From Duganella fentianensis (GTDB lineage Bacteria; Pseudomonadota; Gammaproteobacteria; Burkholderiales; Burkholderiaceae_D): a stretch of 64,000 nt of DNA. A program made the translations under genes and the position numbers. This document shows positions 28,891-36,699 of this stretch, one piece after another. Each line of letters begins with the position of its first letter. Position 1 is the stretch's first letter. The notes below the pieces were generated by a model. The model was not told the origin of the DNA. It searched no databases and saw nothing but the letters and a program-made list of their open reading frames with translations. The stretch covers positions 310,001 through 374,000 of the forward strand of contig NZ_WWCL01000003.1 in the NCBI RefSeq assembly GCF_009857835.1. Direction: 5' to 3'.

Positions 28891-30515
28891 TGCTGCGTCG
28901 TTCGTTTCTGCTGTGGGCTGGCGCTTCCGGTGCGCTGGCCGCAGGCAGCGTGGCCGGTTTTCTGCGCTGGCGCGAAGTCACGCCTACCGTGCACTATCCG
29001 GGACGTGACGAAGGCCACTATCTGCGCGACCGCCGCGCCGTGCCGCCGCCATCCGAAGTGATAGAGACGGGCGTAGCCATCCTCGGCTCCGGCGTGGCCG
29101 GCCTGACGGCGGCGTGGAAGCTCAACAAGCTCGGTGTGCGCGACATGCTGATGATCGATGGCCCGCAACCGTATGGCAATGCGGCCGGCGGCGCGTTCGG
29201 CGAATATGCCTATCCTACCGGCGCCCACTATCTGCCGCTGCCTTCACCGGAGTCCGTGCATGTGCGCGATATACTGGCCGATCTGGGCATCATCCAGAAG
29301 GATGCGTATGCCGAGCAGCCCACTTACGACGAGCGCTACATCCTGCATGCGCCGGAAGAACGCTTGCTCAAAGACGGCCACTGGCAGGAAGGCTTTATTC
29401 CTACCGAAGGCGTGCCGCAATGGGAACGTGAGCAGCACGCGCGCTTTTTCGCCGAGGTGGCACGGCTGCGCCAGACCCGTGGCAATGATGGCCGGCGCGT
29501 GTTCGTATTTCCCACCGTGCTGTCGTCAGAAGACCCGCAGTGGCAGGCGCTCGATCAGATCACCCTGAAAGACTGGCTGACCCAGAACGGCTACACGGCA
29601 CCCACGCTGCACTGGTATCTCAACTACTGCTGCCGTGATGATTACGGCACCCGCTACGATCAGGTGTCGGCATGGGCTGGGCTGCACTACTACTGCAGCC
29701 GCTGGGGGCAGGCCGCCAATGCAGGCAATGGTGCGTGGCTGACGTGGCCGGGCGGTCTGCAGCCGCTGGCCAGCGGACTGGAACGGGCATCCGGCATACA
29801 GCGCCGCGGCGGCACCGTGGTATCGCTGAAGGAAACGGCTAAGGGCATCGAAGCGCTGTGCTTTACGCTCAAGGATGGCCAGCCGCACAGCTATCTGGTG
29901 CGGGCGCGCAAAGCCATCTGCGCCATGCCGCTGTATGTCGCGGCGCGCGTGGTGGAGAACATCGCCGCCTACGGTTTCGATCCGGCCAAACATAGCCCTG
30001 CGTATGCGCCGTGGCTGGTGGCGAACTTTCTGCTCAAGCGCTTCCCGCACGAACTGCCGGACCAGCCGCTGTGCTGGGATAACGTGGTGTACAGCGAACC
30101 GGGCCTCGGTTATGTGGTGTCCACCCATCAGGATATCCGCGTACGGCCACCGGAAAAAACCGTGTTCAGCGCCTATGTGGCGCTGTCCGACCGCGACCCT
30201 GTCAGCGCGCGCAAATGGCTGCTGGCAGCCAGGCCCGATGAACTGCTGGCGCTGGCCAGCGCCGATCTGCATACGGCCTACGGCAGCGAGTTCGTATCCT
30301 GTGTGGAGCGCGTCGATATCACTCTGCGTGGCCATGCGATGGCAGCGCCGTTGCCGCATTTCCGCAGCAATGCCGGTGTGCGTGCGCTGCGCGAGCACGA
30401 GGGCCGCATCCTGTTCGCCCATGCCGATCTGTCGGGCTTTTCCGTGTTCGAGGAGGCGGCATGGTGGGGCTGCCGTGCGGCACAGCTCGCTGCCAGTGGT
30501 ATGCTAGCTGCATGA
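28890..30515 (+). CDS. Twin-arginine FAD-dependent amine oxidase-like oxidoreductase
   Basis: A 541-residue flavoprotein. The N-terminus MLRRSFLLWAGASGALAAGS looks like a Tat signal or anchor (RRSFLLWA). The FAD motif VAILGSGVAGLTAAWKLNKLG lies near residues 57-77, and FAHADLSGFSVFEEAAWWG near the end is the second FAD-contact block. The protein resembles flavin amine oxidases and protoporphyrinogen-oxidase-like enzymes. Coupling by ATGA to the spermidine-synthase-like gene upstream and the PPK2 gene downstream suggests it acts on a polyamine-derived product at or outside the membrane; this is inference. Confidence 0.85.
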   Translation: MLRRSFLLWAGASGALAAGSVAGFLRWREVTPTVHYPGRDEGHYLRDRRAVPPPSEVIETGVAILGSGVAGLTAAWKLNKLGVRDMLMIDGPQPYGNAAGGAFGEYAYPTGAHYLPLPSPESVHVRDILADLGIIQKDAYAEQPTYDERYILHAPEERLLKDGHWQEGFIPTEGVPQWEREQHARFFAEVARLRQTRGNDGRRVFVFPTVLSSEDPQWQALDQITLKDWLTQNGYTAPTLHWYLNYCCRDDYGTRYDQVSAWAGLHYYCSRWGQAANAGNGAWLTWPGGLQPLASGLERASGIQRRGGTVVSLKETAKGIEALCFTLKDGQPHSYLVRARKAICAMPLYVAARVVENIAAYGFDPAKHSPAYAPWLVANFLLKRFPHELPDQPLCWDNVVYSEPGLGYVVSTHQDIRVRPPEKTVFSAYVALSDRDPVSARKWLLAARPDELLALASADLHTAYGSEFVSCVERVDITLRGHAMAAPLPHFRSNAGVRALREHEGRILFAHADLSGFSVFEEAAWWGCRAAQLAASGMLAA

Positions 30516-31354
30516 CCCATAATGCCCGCCAGCGCTTTCGCGCCTCGTCCCGCCTGAAACTGCGTGAAGCTGACGCAGGCAGGGCGGTATTTTCCAGCCG
30601 CACGGCCAATCCCGGGCTGACCAAGGCCAAAGCCAAGGCGCTCGACATCAAGCGCACGGGCGAGCTGATAGACCGCATTTCGGCCTTGCAGGACAAGCTC
30701 TACGCCCAGCACAACAAGAAAGTGCTGCTGGTGTTGCAGGGCATGGATACGGCCGGCAAGGATGGCACGGTGCGCGCCATGTTCAGCCGCGTCAATCCTA
30801 TGGGCGTGCGCGCGGTGGCCTTCAAGTCGCCCACCGATAACGAGCTGGCGCACGATTATTTGTGGCGCGTGCACCAGCAGGTGCCGGTGAAAGGCGAGAT
30901 CGCCATTTTCAACCGCAGCCATTACGAAGACGTGCTGATTACCCGCGTGCAGGGCATGATAGAGATGGAAGAATGCCAGCGCCGCTATGCCCAGATCCGC
31001 GATTTCGAACGCATGCTGTCCGAGACGGGGACGGTGATCGTCAAGGTCTTCCTGCATATCTCGAAAGAGGAACAGCGCCAGCGCCTGCAGGAGCGGCTCG
31101 ATGATCCGGACAAGCAGTGGAAATTCAATCCGGCCGATATCGAGCAGCGTAAAAAATGGGCAGCCTATCAGCGCGCTTACGAAGACGCGATCCGCGAAAC
31201 CAATCTGCCCCATGCGCCATGGTATGTGGTGCCGGCTAACTCCAAGACCCATCGCAATCTGGTGATCGCCAGCCTGCTGCTGGAAACGCTGGAGCATATG
31301 GATCTGCATTATCCGCCGCCCCATCCGGACCTGTCTTCCTTCACGGTGGAGTAA
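30512..31354 (+). CDS. Polyphosphate kinase 2 family protein
   Basis: A 280-residue PPK2 enzyme that moves phosphate between polyphosphate and nucleotides. Walker A LLVLQGMDTAGKDGTVRAMF (about residues 72-91), the lid segment FNRSHYEDVLITRV (about 134-147) and WKFNPADIEQRKKWAAYQRA are family motifs. Its length suits a single-domain class. Start ATG 30512 overlaps the upstream stop (ATGA); a longer frame from 30461 lies inside the flavoprotein gene. Whether it makes NDP/NTP or polyphosphate cannot be told. The tight coupling to the polyamine operon is unusual. Confidence 0.92.
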   Translation: MTHNARQRFRASSRLKLREADAGRAVFSSRTANPGLTKAKAKALDIKRTGELIDRISALQDKLYAQHNKKVLLVLQGMDTAGKDGTVRAMFSRVNPMGVRAVAFKSPTDNELAHDYLWRVHQQVPVKGEIAIFNRSHYEDVLITRVQGMIEMEECQRRYAQIRDFERMLSETGTVIVKVFLHISKEEQRQRLQERLDDPDKQWKFNPADIEQRKKWAAYQRAYEDAIRETNLPHAPWYVVPANSKTHRNLVIASLLLETLEHMDLHYPPPHPDLSSFTVE

Positions 31355-31403
31355 AACAGCGCGCCGCAGTCTGTGGCATAGTAGTTCTTTGACAGGAGAG
31401 GCT

Positions 31404-32858
31404 ATGCTGCAACTCAACGATACCAGCCTGCTGCGCCAGCAGGCCTATGTGAACGGCGCATGGTGTGATGCCGACAATGGCGCCACGCTGGCCGTGCACA
31501 ATCCCGCCACGGGCGCACAACTGGGCAGCGTACCGCTGATGGGCGCAGCCGAAACCCGCAGCGCGATCGCTGCCGCCCAAGCTGCATGGCCGGCATGGCG
31601 CAAGAAAACTGCCAAGGAGCGCGCAGCCATCCTGCGTCGCTGGAACGATCTGATACTGGCCAATGCCGAAGATCTGGCGCAGCTGATGACGGCCGAGCAG
31701 GGCAAGCCGCTGGCCGAAGCACGCGGCGAAGTGGCGTATGGCGCCTCGTTTATCGAATGGTTTGCCGAGGAAGCCAAACGCATCGCAGGCGAAACACTGG
31801 CATCGCCATGGCCGGACCGGCGCCTGCTGGTGACCAAGGAGCCGATAGGCGTGTGCGCGGCCATCACGCCGTGGAATTTCCCCATCGCGATGATTACCCG
31901 CAAAGTGGGGCCGGCGCTGGCCGCTGGCTGCACTATGGTGCTGAAACCGGCCGAAGCCACGCCGTTCTGCGCGCTGGCGCTGGCCGAACTGGCCGAGCGG
32001 GCCGGTGTGCCGGCCGGCGTGTTCAGCGTGGTGACGGGCGACCCGGTGGCCATAGGCGGCGAGCTCAGTGCCAGCCCTATTGTGCGCAAGCTGACCTTTA
32101 CCGGCTCCACTGCCGTAGGCCGCTTGCTGATGGCGCAGAGCGCGCCCACCATCAAGAAGCTGTCGCTGGAACTGGGCGGCAATGCGCCCTTCATCGTATT
32201 CGACGATGCCGATCTCGATGCAGCCGTAGAAGGCGCGCTGGCTTCCAAATACCGCAACGCGGGCCAGACCTGCGTGTGCGCCAACCGCATCTATGTGCAG
32301 GATGGCGTGTACCAGCAGTTTGCCGACAAGCTGGTAGCGGCCGTCGGCAAGCTCAAAGTGGGCAATGGCGTGGAAGACGGCGTCACGCAAGGGCCGCTGA
32401 TCAACGAGAAAGCCGTGCAGAAAGTGGAACAGCATGTGGCCGATGCCACGGCCAAAGGCGGCCGCGTGCTACTGGGTGGCCAGCGCCACGCGCTCGGTCA
32501 CGGCTTCTTCGAGCCGACCGTGATTGCCGATGTGGATAACTCCATGCTGGTAGCAACGGAAGAAACCTTTGGCCCGCTGGCGCCGCTGTTCCGCTTCCGG
32601 ACGGACGAGGAAGCGCTGGCGCTGGCCAACGCCACCGAGTTCGGGCTGGCCAGCTATTTCTATTCGCGCGATATCGGTCGCATCTGGCGTGTGGCGGAAG
32701 GGCTGGAGAGCGGCATGGTGGGCGTCAACACGGGGCTGATCTCGAACGAGATAGCGCCCTTCGGCGGCGTCAAGCAGTCAGGGCTGGGACGCGAGGGCTC
32801 GCATTACGGCCTCGATGATTACCTCGTCATCAAATACATCTGTCTGGGCGGCATCTAG
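31404..32858 (+). CDS. gabD: NAD(P)-dependent succinate-semialdehyde dehydrogenase
   Basis: A 484-residue aldehyde dehydrogenase. LELGGNAPFIVFDDADLDAA (about residues 255-274) contains the catalytic-base Glu, and NAGQTCVCANRIYVQDG the nucleophilic Cys; TPWNFPIAMITRKVGPALAAG binds the cofactor. FTGSTAVGRLL and the overall pattern favour GabD, which oxidises succinate semialdehyde to succinate in GABA or 4-hydroxybutyrate breakdown. AGGAGAGGCT lies directly before ATG 31404. The 3' end overlaps the convergent PHB depolymerase-like gene by 29 bases. Confidence 0.93.
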   Translation: MLQLNDTSLLRQQAYVNGAWCDADNGATLAVHNPATGAQLGSVPLMGAAETRSAIAAAQAAWPAWRKKTAKERAAILRRWNDLILANAEDLAQLMTAEQGKPLAEARGEVAYGASFIEWFAEEAKRIAGETLASPWPDRRLLVTKEPIGVCAAITPWNFPIAMITRKVGPALAAGCTMVLKPAEATPFCALALAELAERAGVPAGVFSVVTGDPVAIGGELSASPIVRKLTFTGSTAVGRLLMAQSAPTIKKLSLELGGNAPFIVFDDADLDAAVEGALASKYRNAGQTCVCANRIYVQDGVYQQFADKLVAAVGKLKVGNGVEDGVTQGPLINEKAVQKVEQHVADATAKGGRVLLGGQRHALGHGFFEPTVIADVDNSMLVATEETFGPLAPLFRFRTDEEALALANATEFGLASYFYSRDIGRIWRVAEGLESGMVGVNTGLISNEIAPFGGVKQSGLGREGSHYGLDDYLVIKYICLGGI

Positions 32859-33927
32859 ACGGACTCACGCTGGCGGCTGGCTGCACCCCTGTCAGCCGGT
32901 CCACCATACGTTTGACGGCCGCCATCTGGTGGCCGGATTTGAGCGCGTAGCGTGCATCGTCGTAGGCAAACCAGTCCCAGCACGCTTGCGGATTGGGGGC
33001 GATGGCGGACGCTTGCGGGTAGAGGATCATCAGGCGGTTGCTGTCGGCCCAGGCGTTGTAGCCGGCATGGTCGATGAAGGTGGTGCCTATGCTGTCGATA
33101 TCCTGCAGGCAGCCATGAAAAGCGACGTGCAGACGGCAGCCCGCGCCGGCACTGTCTTCGCAGCTTTTCGGCAGGTACAGGTAGCCTACGGTGGCCATGC
33201 CATGCAGCGTGGGGAAGGGCAGGAACTCGCTTTGTACAAAAGCCATCACGCGGCCGGCGGGTGGGCCGCTGTTGCGCGGCAGTAGGGGACCGTAGATCCA
33301 TTGCAGCAACTGGCCGGCCGCGTCATAGGTGCAGTTGTTGATGTAGGGGCTGCCTAAATGGGCGCAGGGGTTGCCGTACTGGTCGGTGGGCAGCGCATGT
33401 TCGGCCGGCAGCATGCGGCGGTAGACGATCTGGCTGGCGGCCATGTAGTGGCGGTAGTAGTTGTACAGGTCGGTCATCACAGGTTGCGGCACGATGCTGT
33501 CCACGCTGCCCGACAGCATCCACACCTTGTGGCTGGCCAGCTCTTCGGGTGGATCGATGGCGCCATCGGCGGCAAACCAGTCGGTCAGCACGATCAGGTC
33601 GGCAATGCGGGTGCCGCCCGGATGCACGCGGCAGGCGAACACGTCGCTGGTGCAGCTGCAGCGGGTGGTGGCCGTGTAGACGCTGCCCTGTGCACAGAAA
33701 TATGGTCCGCCAGCAATGATGCCCGCGCCGCGCACGGTGGCGGAGAACGCCACCTGGAACTGCACGGCCATGTAGCCGCCCGATGATAGCCCCGATACGC
33801 TGACCTGTCCCGCCGCCATGGGCGGCAGTAGCTCCACCTGTGCCAGTGCACTTGCAGCGGTCAGTAGCCCTAGCAGTAGCCCTAGCAGGGCAGCTAGCCA
33901 GCTTCGCCATGTGGCACACCATTCCAT
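32830..33927 (-). CDS. Secreted PHB depolymerase-like esterase
   Basis: A 365-residue alpha/beta hydrolase. A Leu-rich signal peptide (WLAALLGLLLGLLTAASALA) spans roughly residues 10-29. The lipase box GLSSGGYMAVQFQVAF follows at the N-terminal side, and HVAFHGCLQDIDSIG and YPQASAIAPNPQACWDWF resemble the PHB depolymerase (PhaZ) domain, so it probably cleaves polyhydroxybutyrate or related esters outside the cytoplasm. GAGGGGAAC before ATG 33927 fixes the start. Paired cysteines (CSCTSDVFAC) fit an exported protein. It overlaps gabD at the 3' ends. Confidence 0.85.
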   Translation of the reverse strand: MEWCATWRSWLAALLGLLLGLLTAASALAQVELLPPMAAGQVSVSGLSSGGYMAVQFQVAFSATVRGAGIIAGGPYFCAQGSVYTATTRCSCTSDVFACRVHPGGTRIADLIVLTDWFAADGAIDPPEELASHKVWMLSGSVDSIVPQPVMTDLYNYYRHYMAASQIVYRRMLPAEHALPTDQYGNPCAHLGSPYINNCTYDAAGQLLQWIYGPLLPRNSGPPAGRVMAFVQSEFLPFPTLHGMATVGYLYLPKSCEDSAGAGCRLHVAFHGCLQDIDSIGTTFIDHAGYNAWADSNRLMILYPQASAIAPNPQACWDWFAYDDARYALKSGHQMAAVKRMVDRLTGVQPAASVSPSRCRPDRCI

Positions 33928-34091
33928 AGTCGTTCCCCTCGTGCTTCTGCTACCCAGTGTGTAGTTTGGCACCAGGGGAGGTTTAATGTGCCTCAATCGT
34001 GCGCAGGTGGCCGGCCGTAAACAAGGGTAAGCAAAGCGAAGTGTTTACTTTTGGAATAGAATTATTTTTTTTCATATTTTGGCGAGCCATC

Positions 34092-34709
34092 ATGTCCAAG
34101 ACCTTTGCCCAGTTGTGCCTGGTTTCTTCTCTGACCATGCTGCTCAGTACTTCGGCATGGGCGCAGACGCCGGCGGCCAGCCGTACCGCCACAGCGGCAG
34201 CGCCTGCTGCCAGCGTGCCCGCTGCCAGCTGCCCGGCGATACTGAAGCAGACTTTCAAGCGCCTGCAGGATGACTCGCCTCAGGATCTGTGCCAGTACGC
34301 GGGCAAGGTGGTGCTGGTGGTGAATACGGCCAGCTATTGCGGTTTCACCGGCCAGTACGAAGGGCTGGAAGCCATGTATGCGAAATACAGCGCCAAGGGT
34401 CTGGTGGTGCTGGGCTTCCCGTCCAACGACTTCGGCCAGCAGGAACCGGGCAGCAGCAAGGAAATCGCCGACTTCTGCTTCAACACCTATGGCGTGAAGT
34501 TCCCCATGTTTGCCAAGTCCATCGTCTCGGGCAAGGAACCGAATTCGCTGTACGTCAATCTGATCAAGGCGACGGGCAAGGCGCCAGCGTGGAACTTCCA
34601 CAAATACCTGATCGACCGTAAGGGCAATGTGGTGGATAGCTATGGCAGCAAAGTCGCCCCGACCGATAAACAACTGGTCAGCGCCGTAGAAAAAGCGCTG
34701 GCCATGTAA
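34092..34709 (+). CDS. Exported glutathione peroxidase-family protein (Cys type)
   Basis: A 205-residue thiol peroxidase. The signal peptide covers about residues 1-24 (MSKTFAQLCLVSSLTMLLST, ending AWAQ). The peroxidatic site VVNTASYCGFTGQYEGLE uses Cys, not selenocysteine; FPSNDFGQQEPGSSKEI supplies the conserved Gln and WNFHKYLIDRKG the Trp. It probably reduces hydroperoxides in the periplasm, perhaps with thioredoxin-like donors. ATG 34092 is chosen because the signal begins there; the frame is open upstream to 33999 but lacks a ribosome site. Confidence 0.92.
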   Translation: MSKTFAQLCLVSSLTMLLSTSAWAQTPAASRTATAAAPAASVPAASCPAILKQTFKRLQDDSPQDLCQYAGKVVLVVNTASYCGFTGQYEGLEAMYAKYSAKGLVVLGFPSNDFGQQEPGSSKEIADFCFNTYGVKFPMFAKSIVSGKEPNSLYVNLIKATGKAPAWNFHKYLIDRKGNVVDSYGSKVAPTDKQLVSAVEKALAM

Positions 34710-34734
34710 GCCGGCCGGCCTGGCCGGTGCAAGG

Positions 34735-35139
34735 CTAGGCGCCGCTGACCAGCGTAAATCCTTCATCGAGCCAGCCGGTAATCCCGCCTGGCATCACTTT
34801 CACAGGCCGGCCCAGTTGCGCCAGCCGTATGGCGGCGCGCGCTGCGCCATTGCAGTGGGGGCCGGCGCAATACACCACGAACAGGGTGTCCTGCGGGTAG
34901 GCCGCCAGCTTGGAGGCGATGATCTTGCCATGGGCCAGATCGAGCGCACCAGCCACATGGCCGGCCTGATATTTTTCCGTACCGCGTACATCGAGCAGCA
35001 CGAAGTCGTGCGGGCCATTGCTGAGGGCATCGTGCACATCCCAGCAGTCCGTTTCATAGCGGAACTGGTCTTCGAAATAGCTGAGGGCGGCGTTGCTGCT
35101 GGCGGCGGGTATGGCGCTGACGCGCGAAGCTGGGGACAT
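34735..35139 (-). CDS. Rhodanese-like sulfurtransferase
   Basis: A 134-residue single rhodanese domain. The catalytic loop VVYCAGPHCNGAARAAIRLA lies near residues 88-107, with the first Cys as the likely persulfide carrier; LLDVRGTEKYQAGHVAGALDL and the C-terminal GGITGWLDEGF complete the fold. AGGAG precedes ATG 35139; the frame stays open further up to 35316, but that would run into the divergent regulator gene. It lies 95 bp from the divergent FtrA-type regulator, a pairing that recurs in proteobacteria, so that regulator probably controls it. Confidence 0.9.
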   Translation of the reverse strand: MSPASRVSAIPAASSNAALSYFEDQFRYETDCWDVHDALSNGPHDFVLLDVRGTEKYQAGHVAGALDLAHGKIIASKLAAYPQDTLFVVYCAGPHCNGAARAAIRLAQLGRPVKVMPGGITGWLDEGFTLVSGA

Positions 35140-35234
35140 GCGATCTCCTGGTGGGGTGGTTGATGCTGCCATTGTGGCGCCGGCCAGCGCGGCAAAGTAG
35201 TGGCGTATCAGACTATCTGCGTTAAGATTACGCC

Positions 35235-36188
35235 ATGAAAAAACATCTGGTGGTGGCTCTCGCCTATGACCGTCTGTGCACCTTCGAATTCGGCTGCACG
35301 GTGGAACTGTTTGCACTGGAACGCCCCGAACTGGAGGTGGACTGGTACGACTTTGCCGTCTGCGCCATCGAAGCAGGGCCGATCCGTGCTGCGGGCGGCA
35401 TCATGGTGCAGGCGCCCTACCAGCCGGAGCTGCTGGCGCAGGCCGATACCATCGTGATTCCGGGCTGGCGCGATGCCGACGAAGTGCCGCCAGCGGCTTT
35501 GCTGGAACAGTTGCGGGCTGCCCATCAGCGCGGCGCGCGTCTGTGCTCTATCTGTTCCGGCGTATTCGTGCTGGCAGCGGCGGGGCTGCTCGATGGTCTG
35601 CCTGCCACCACCCACTGGCGCTATGCGGCCAGGCTGGCGCAGCGCTATCCGCAGATACAGGTGCAGCCTGATGATCTGTATGTGGATAACGGCCAGCTGA
35701 TTACGGCGGCAGGCTCGGCCGCAGGGCTGGACATGCTGCTGCATCTGGTGCGGCGCGACTATGGCGCCAAAGTGGGCAATCAGGTGGCGCAGCGGCTGGT
35801 GGTGGCGCCGCAACGGGAAGGCGGGCAGGCGCAGTTTCTGCCGCGTCCCATGGCGCATGGCGAAGCAGGGCGGCTGTCGCGTCTGATGGACTGGCTGCGC
35901 AGCCATCCGGCCCTGCCGCATACGGTGGCCAGCATGGCCGAGCAGGCGGCCATGAGCCCGCGCACGCTGCAGCGCCAGTTCCAGCAGGCTACCGGCATGG
36001 GGCCGCTGGAATGGCTGATCCGCGAGCGCGTGGCGCTGGTCAAGGAAATGCTGGAAGTGCCCGGTGTGCCGCTGGCGCAGATCGCCGAACGTACCGGCTT
36101 TGCTTCGGAAGAATCGCTACGCCACCATTTCCGCCGTCTGGCCGCTACCTCGCCCGGCGCCTACCGCAAGCGCTTTGCGGCGGCCTAG
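35235..36188 (+). CDS. ftrA: AraC-family regulator with DJ-1/PfpI domain (FtrA type)
   Basis: A 317-residue two-domain transcription regulator. Residues about 5-165 form a glutamine amidotransferase-like (DJ-1/PfpI) sensor domain with VIPGWRDADE and the elbow CSICSGVFVLAAAGLLDG. Residues about 215-317 are the AraC double helix-turn-helix (MAEQAAMSPRTLQRQFQQAT, IAERTGFASEESLRHHFRRL). FtrA-type regulators are often encoded next to a rhodanese, as here, which supports the name. The inducing signal is unknown. Confidence 0.88.
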   Translation: MKKHLVVALAYDRLCTFEFGCTVELFALERPELEVDWYDFAVCAIEAGPIRAAGGIMVQAPYQPELLAQADTIVIPGWRDADEVPPAALLEQLRAAHQRGARLCSICSGVFVLAAAGLLDGLPATTHWRYAARLAQRYPQIQVQPDDLYVDNGQLITAAGSAAGLDMLLHLVRRDYGAKVGNQVAQRLVVAPQREGGQAQFLPRPMAHGEAGRLSRLMDWLRSHPALPHTVASMAEQAAMSPRTLQRQFQQATGMGPLEWLIRERVALVKEMLEVPGVPLAQIAERTGFASEESLRHHFRRLAATSPGAYRKRFAAA

Positions 36189-36296
36189 CGCAGCCAGTTT
36201 CGTGGCGCGGCGCTCTTGTCTGGCCGTATCGTGCGGCGCTTGTGGTTGCGCGCCAAACTGGCTACTCTGGAACTCTAGACGGGGAAGGAGAACAGC

Positions 36297-36656
36297 ATGG
36301 CTTATGTCGATGGGTTTGTGATTCCGCTGCCCAAGGAAAACCTTGAGGCTTATCTCGATATGTCGCGCCAGTGTGGCGCCATCTGGAAAGAATACGGCGC
36401 GCTGGAGTTCCGTGAATGTGTGGGCGACGATATCCCGCCCGGTAAGGTGACGTCATTCCCGCTCAGCGTAGATTTGCGCGATGGCGAAGCGGTGGTGTTT
36501 TCGTGGATAGTCTATGCCTCGCGGGCCGAGCGCGATGCCATCAACGATAAGGCCATGAACGATCCCCGCATGGCGCATTTTATGGACCCGACAAATCTGC
36601 CCTTCGATGGCAAGCGCATGATCTACGGCGGTTTCGAAATGATGATCGATCTGTAA
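36297..36656 (+). CDS. DUF1428 (YbaA-like) family protein
   Basis: A 119-residue protein with MAYVDGFVIPLPKENLEAYL at the N-terminus and NLPFDGKRMIYGGFEMMIDL at the end, matching the DUF1428/YbaA family, a small ferredoxin-like (dimeric alpha/beta barrel) fold with no settled role. GGGGAAGGAG precedes the ATG. It is transcribed alone and convergent with pabBC. A monooxygenase-like or detoxification role is sometimes guessed, but nothing here tests it. Confidence 0.9.
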   Translation: MAYVDGFVIPLPKENLEAYLDMSRQCGAIWKEYGALEFRECVGDDIPPGKVTSFPLSVDLRDGEAVVFSWIVYASRAERDAINDKAMNDPRMAHFMDPTNLPFDGKRMIYGGFEMMIDL

Positions 36657-36699
36657 GGCCGCAAGGTAGGCTGCGCCGCGCGAACGCAGCACAGCGAGG

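Noticed and set aside
32830..32858. The 29-bp overlap of the gabD and PHB-depolymerase 3' ends as a frameshift or error.
   Set aside because: Both proteins end with normal lengths and stops; convergent tail overlaps are common.
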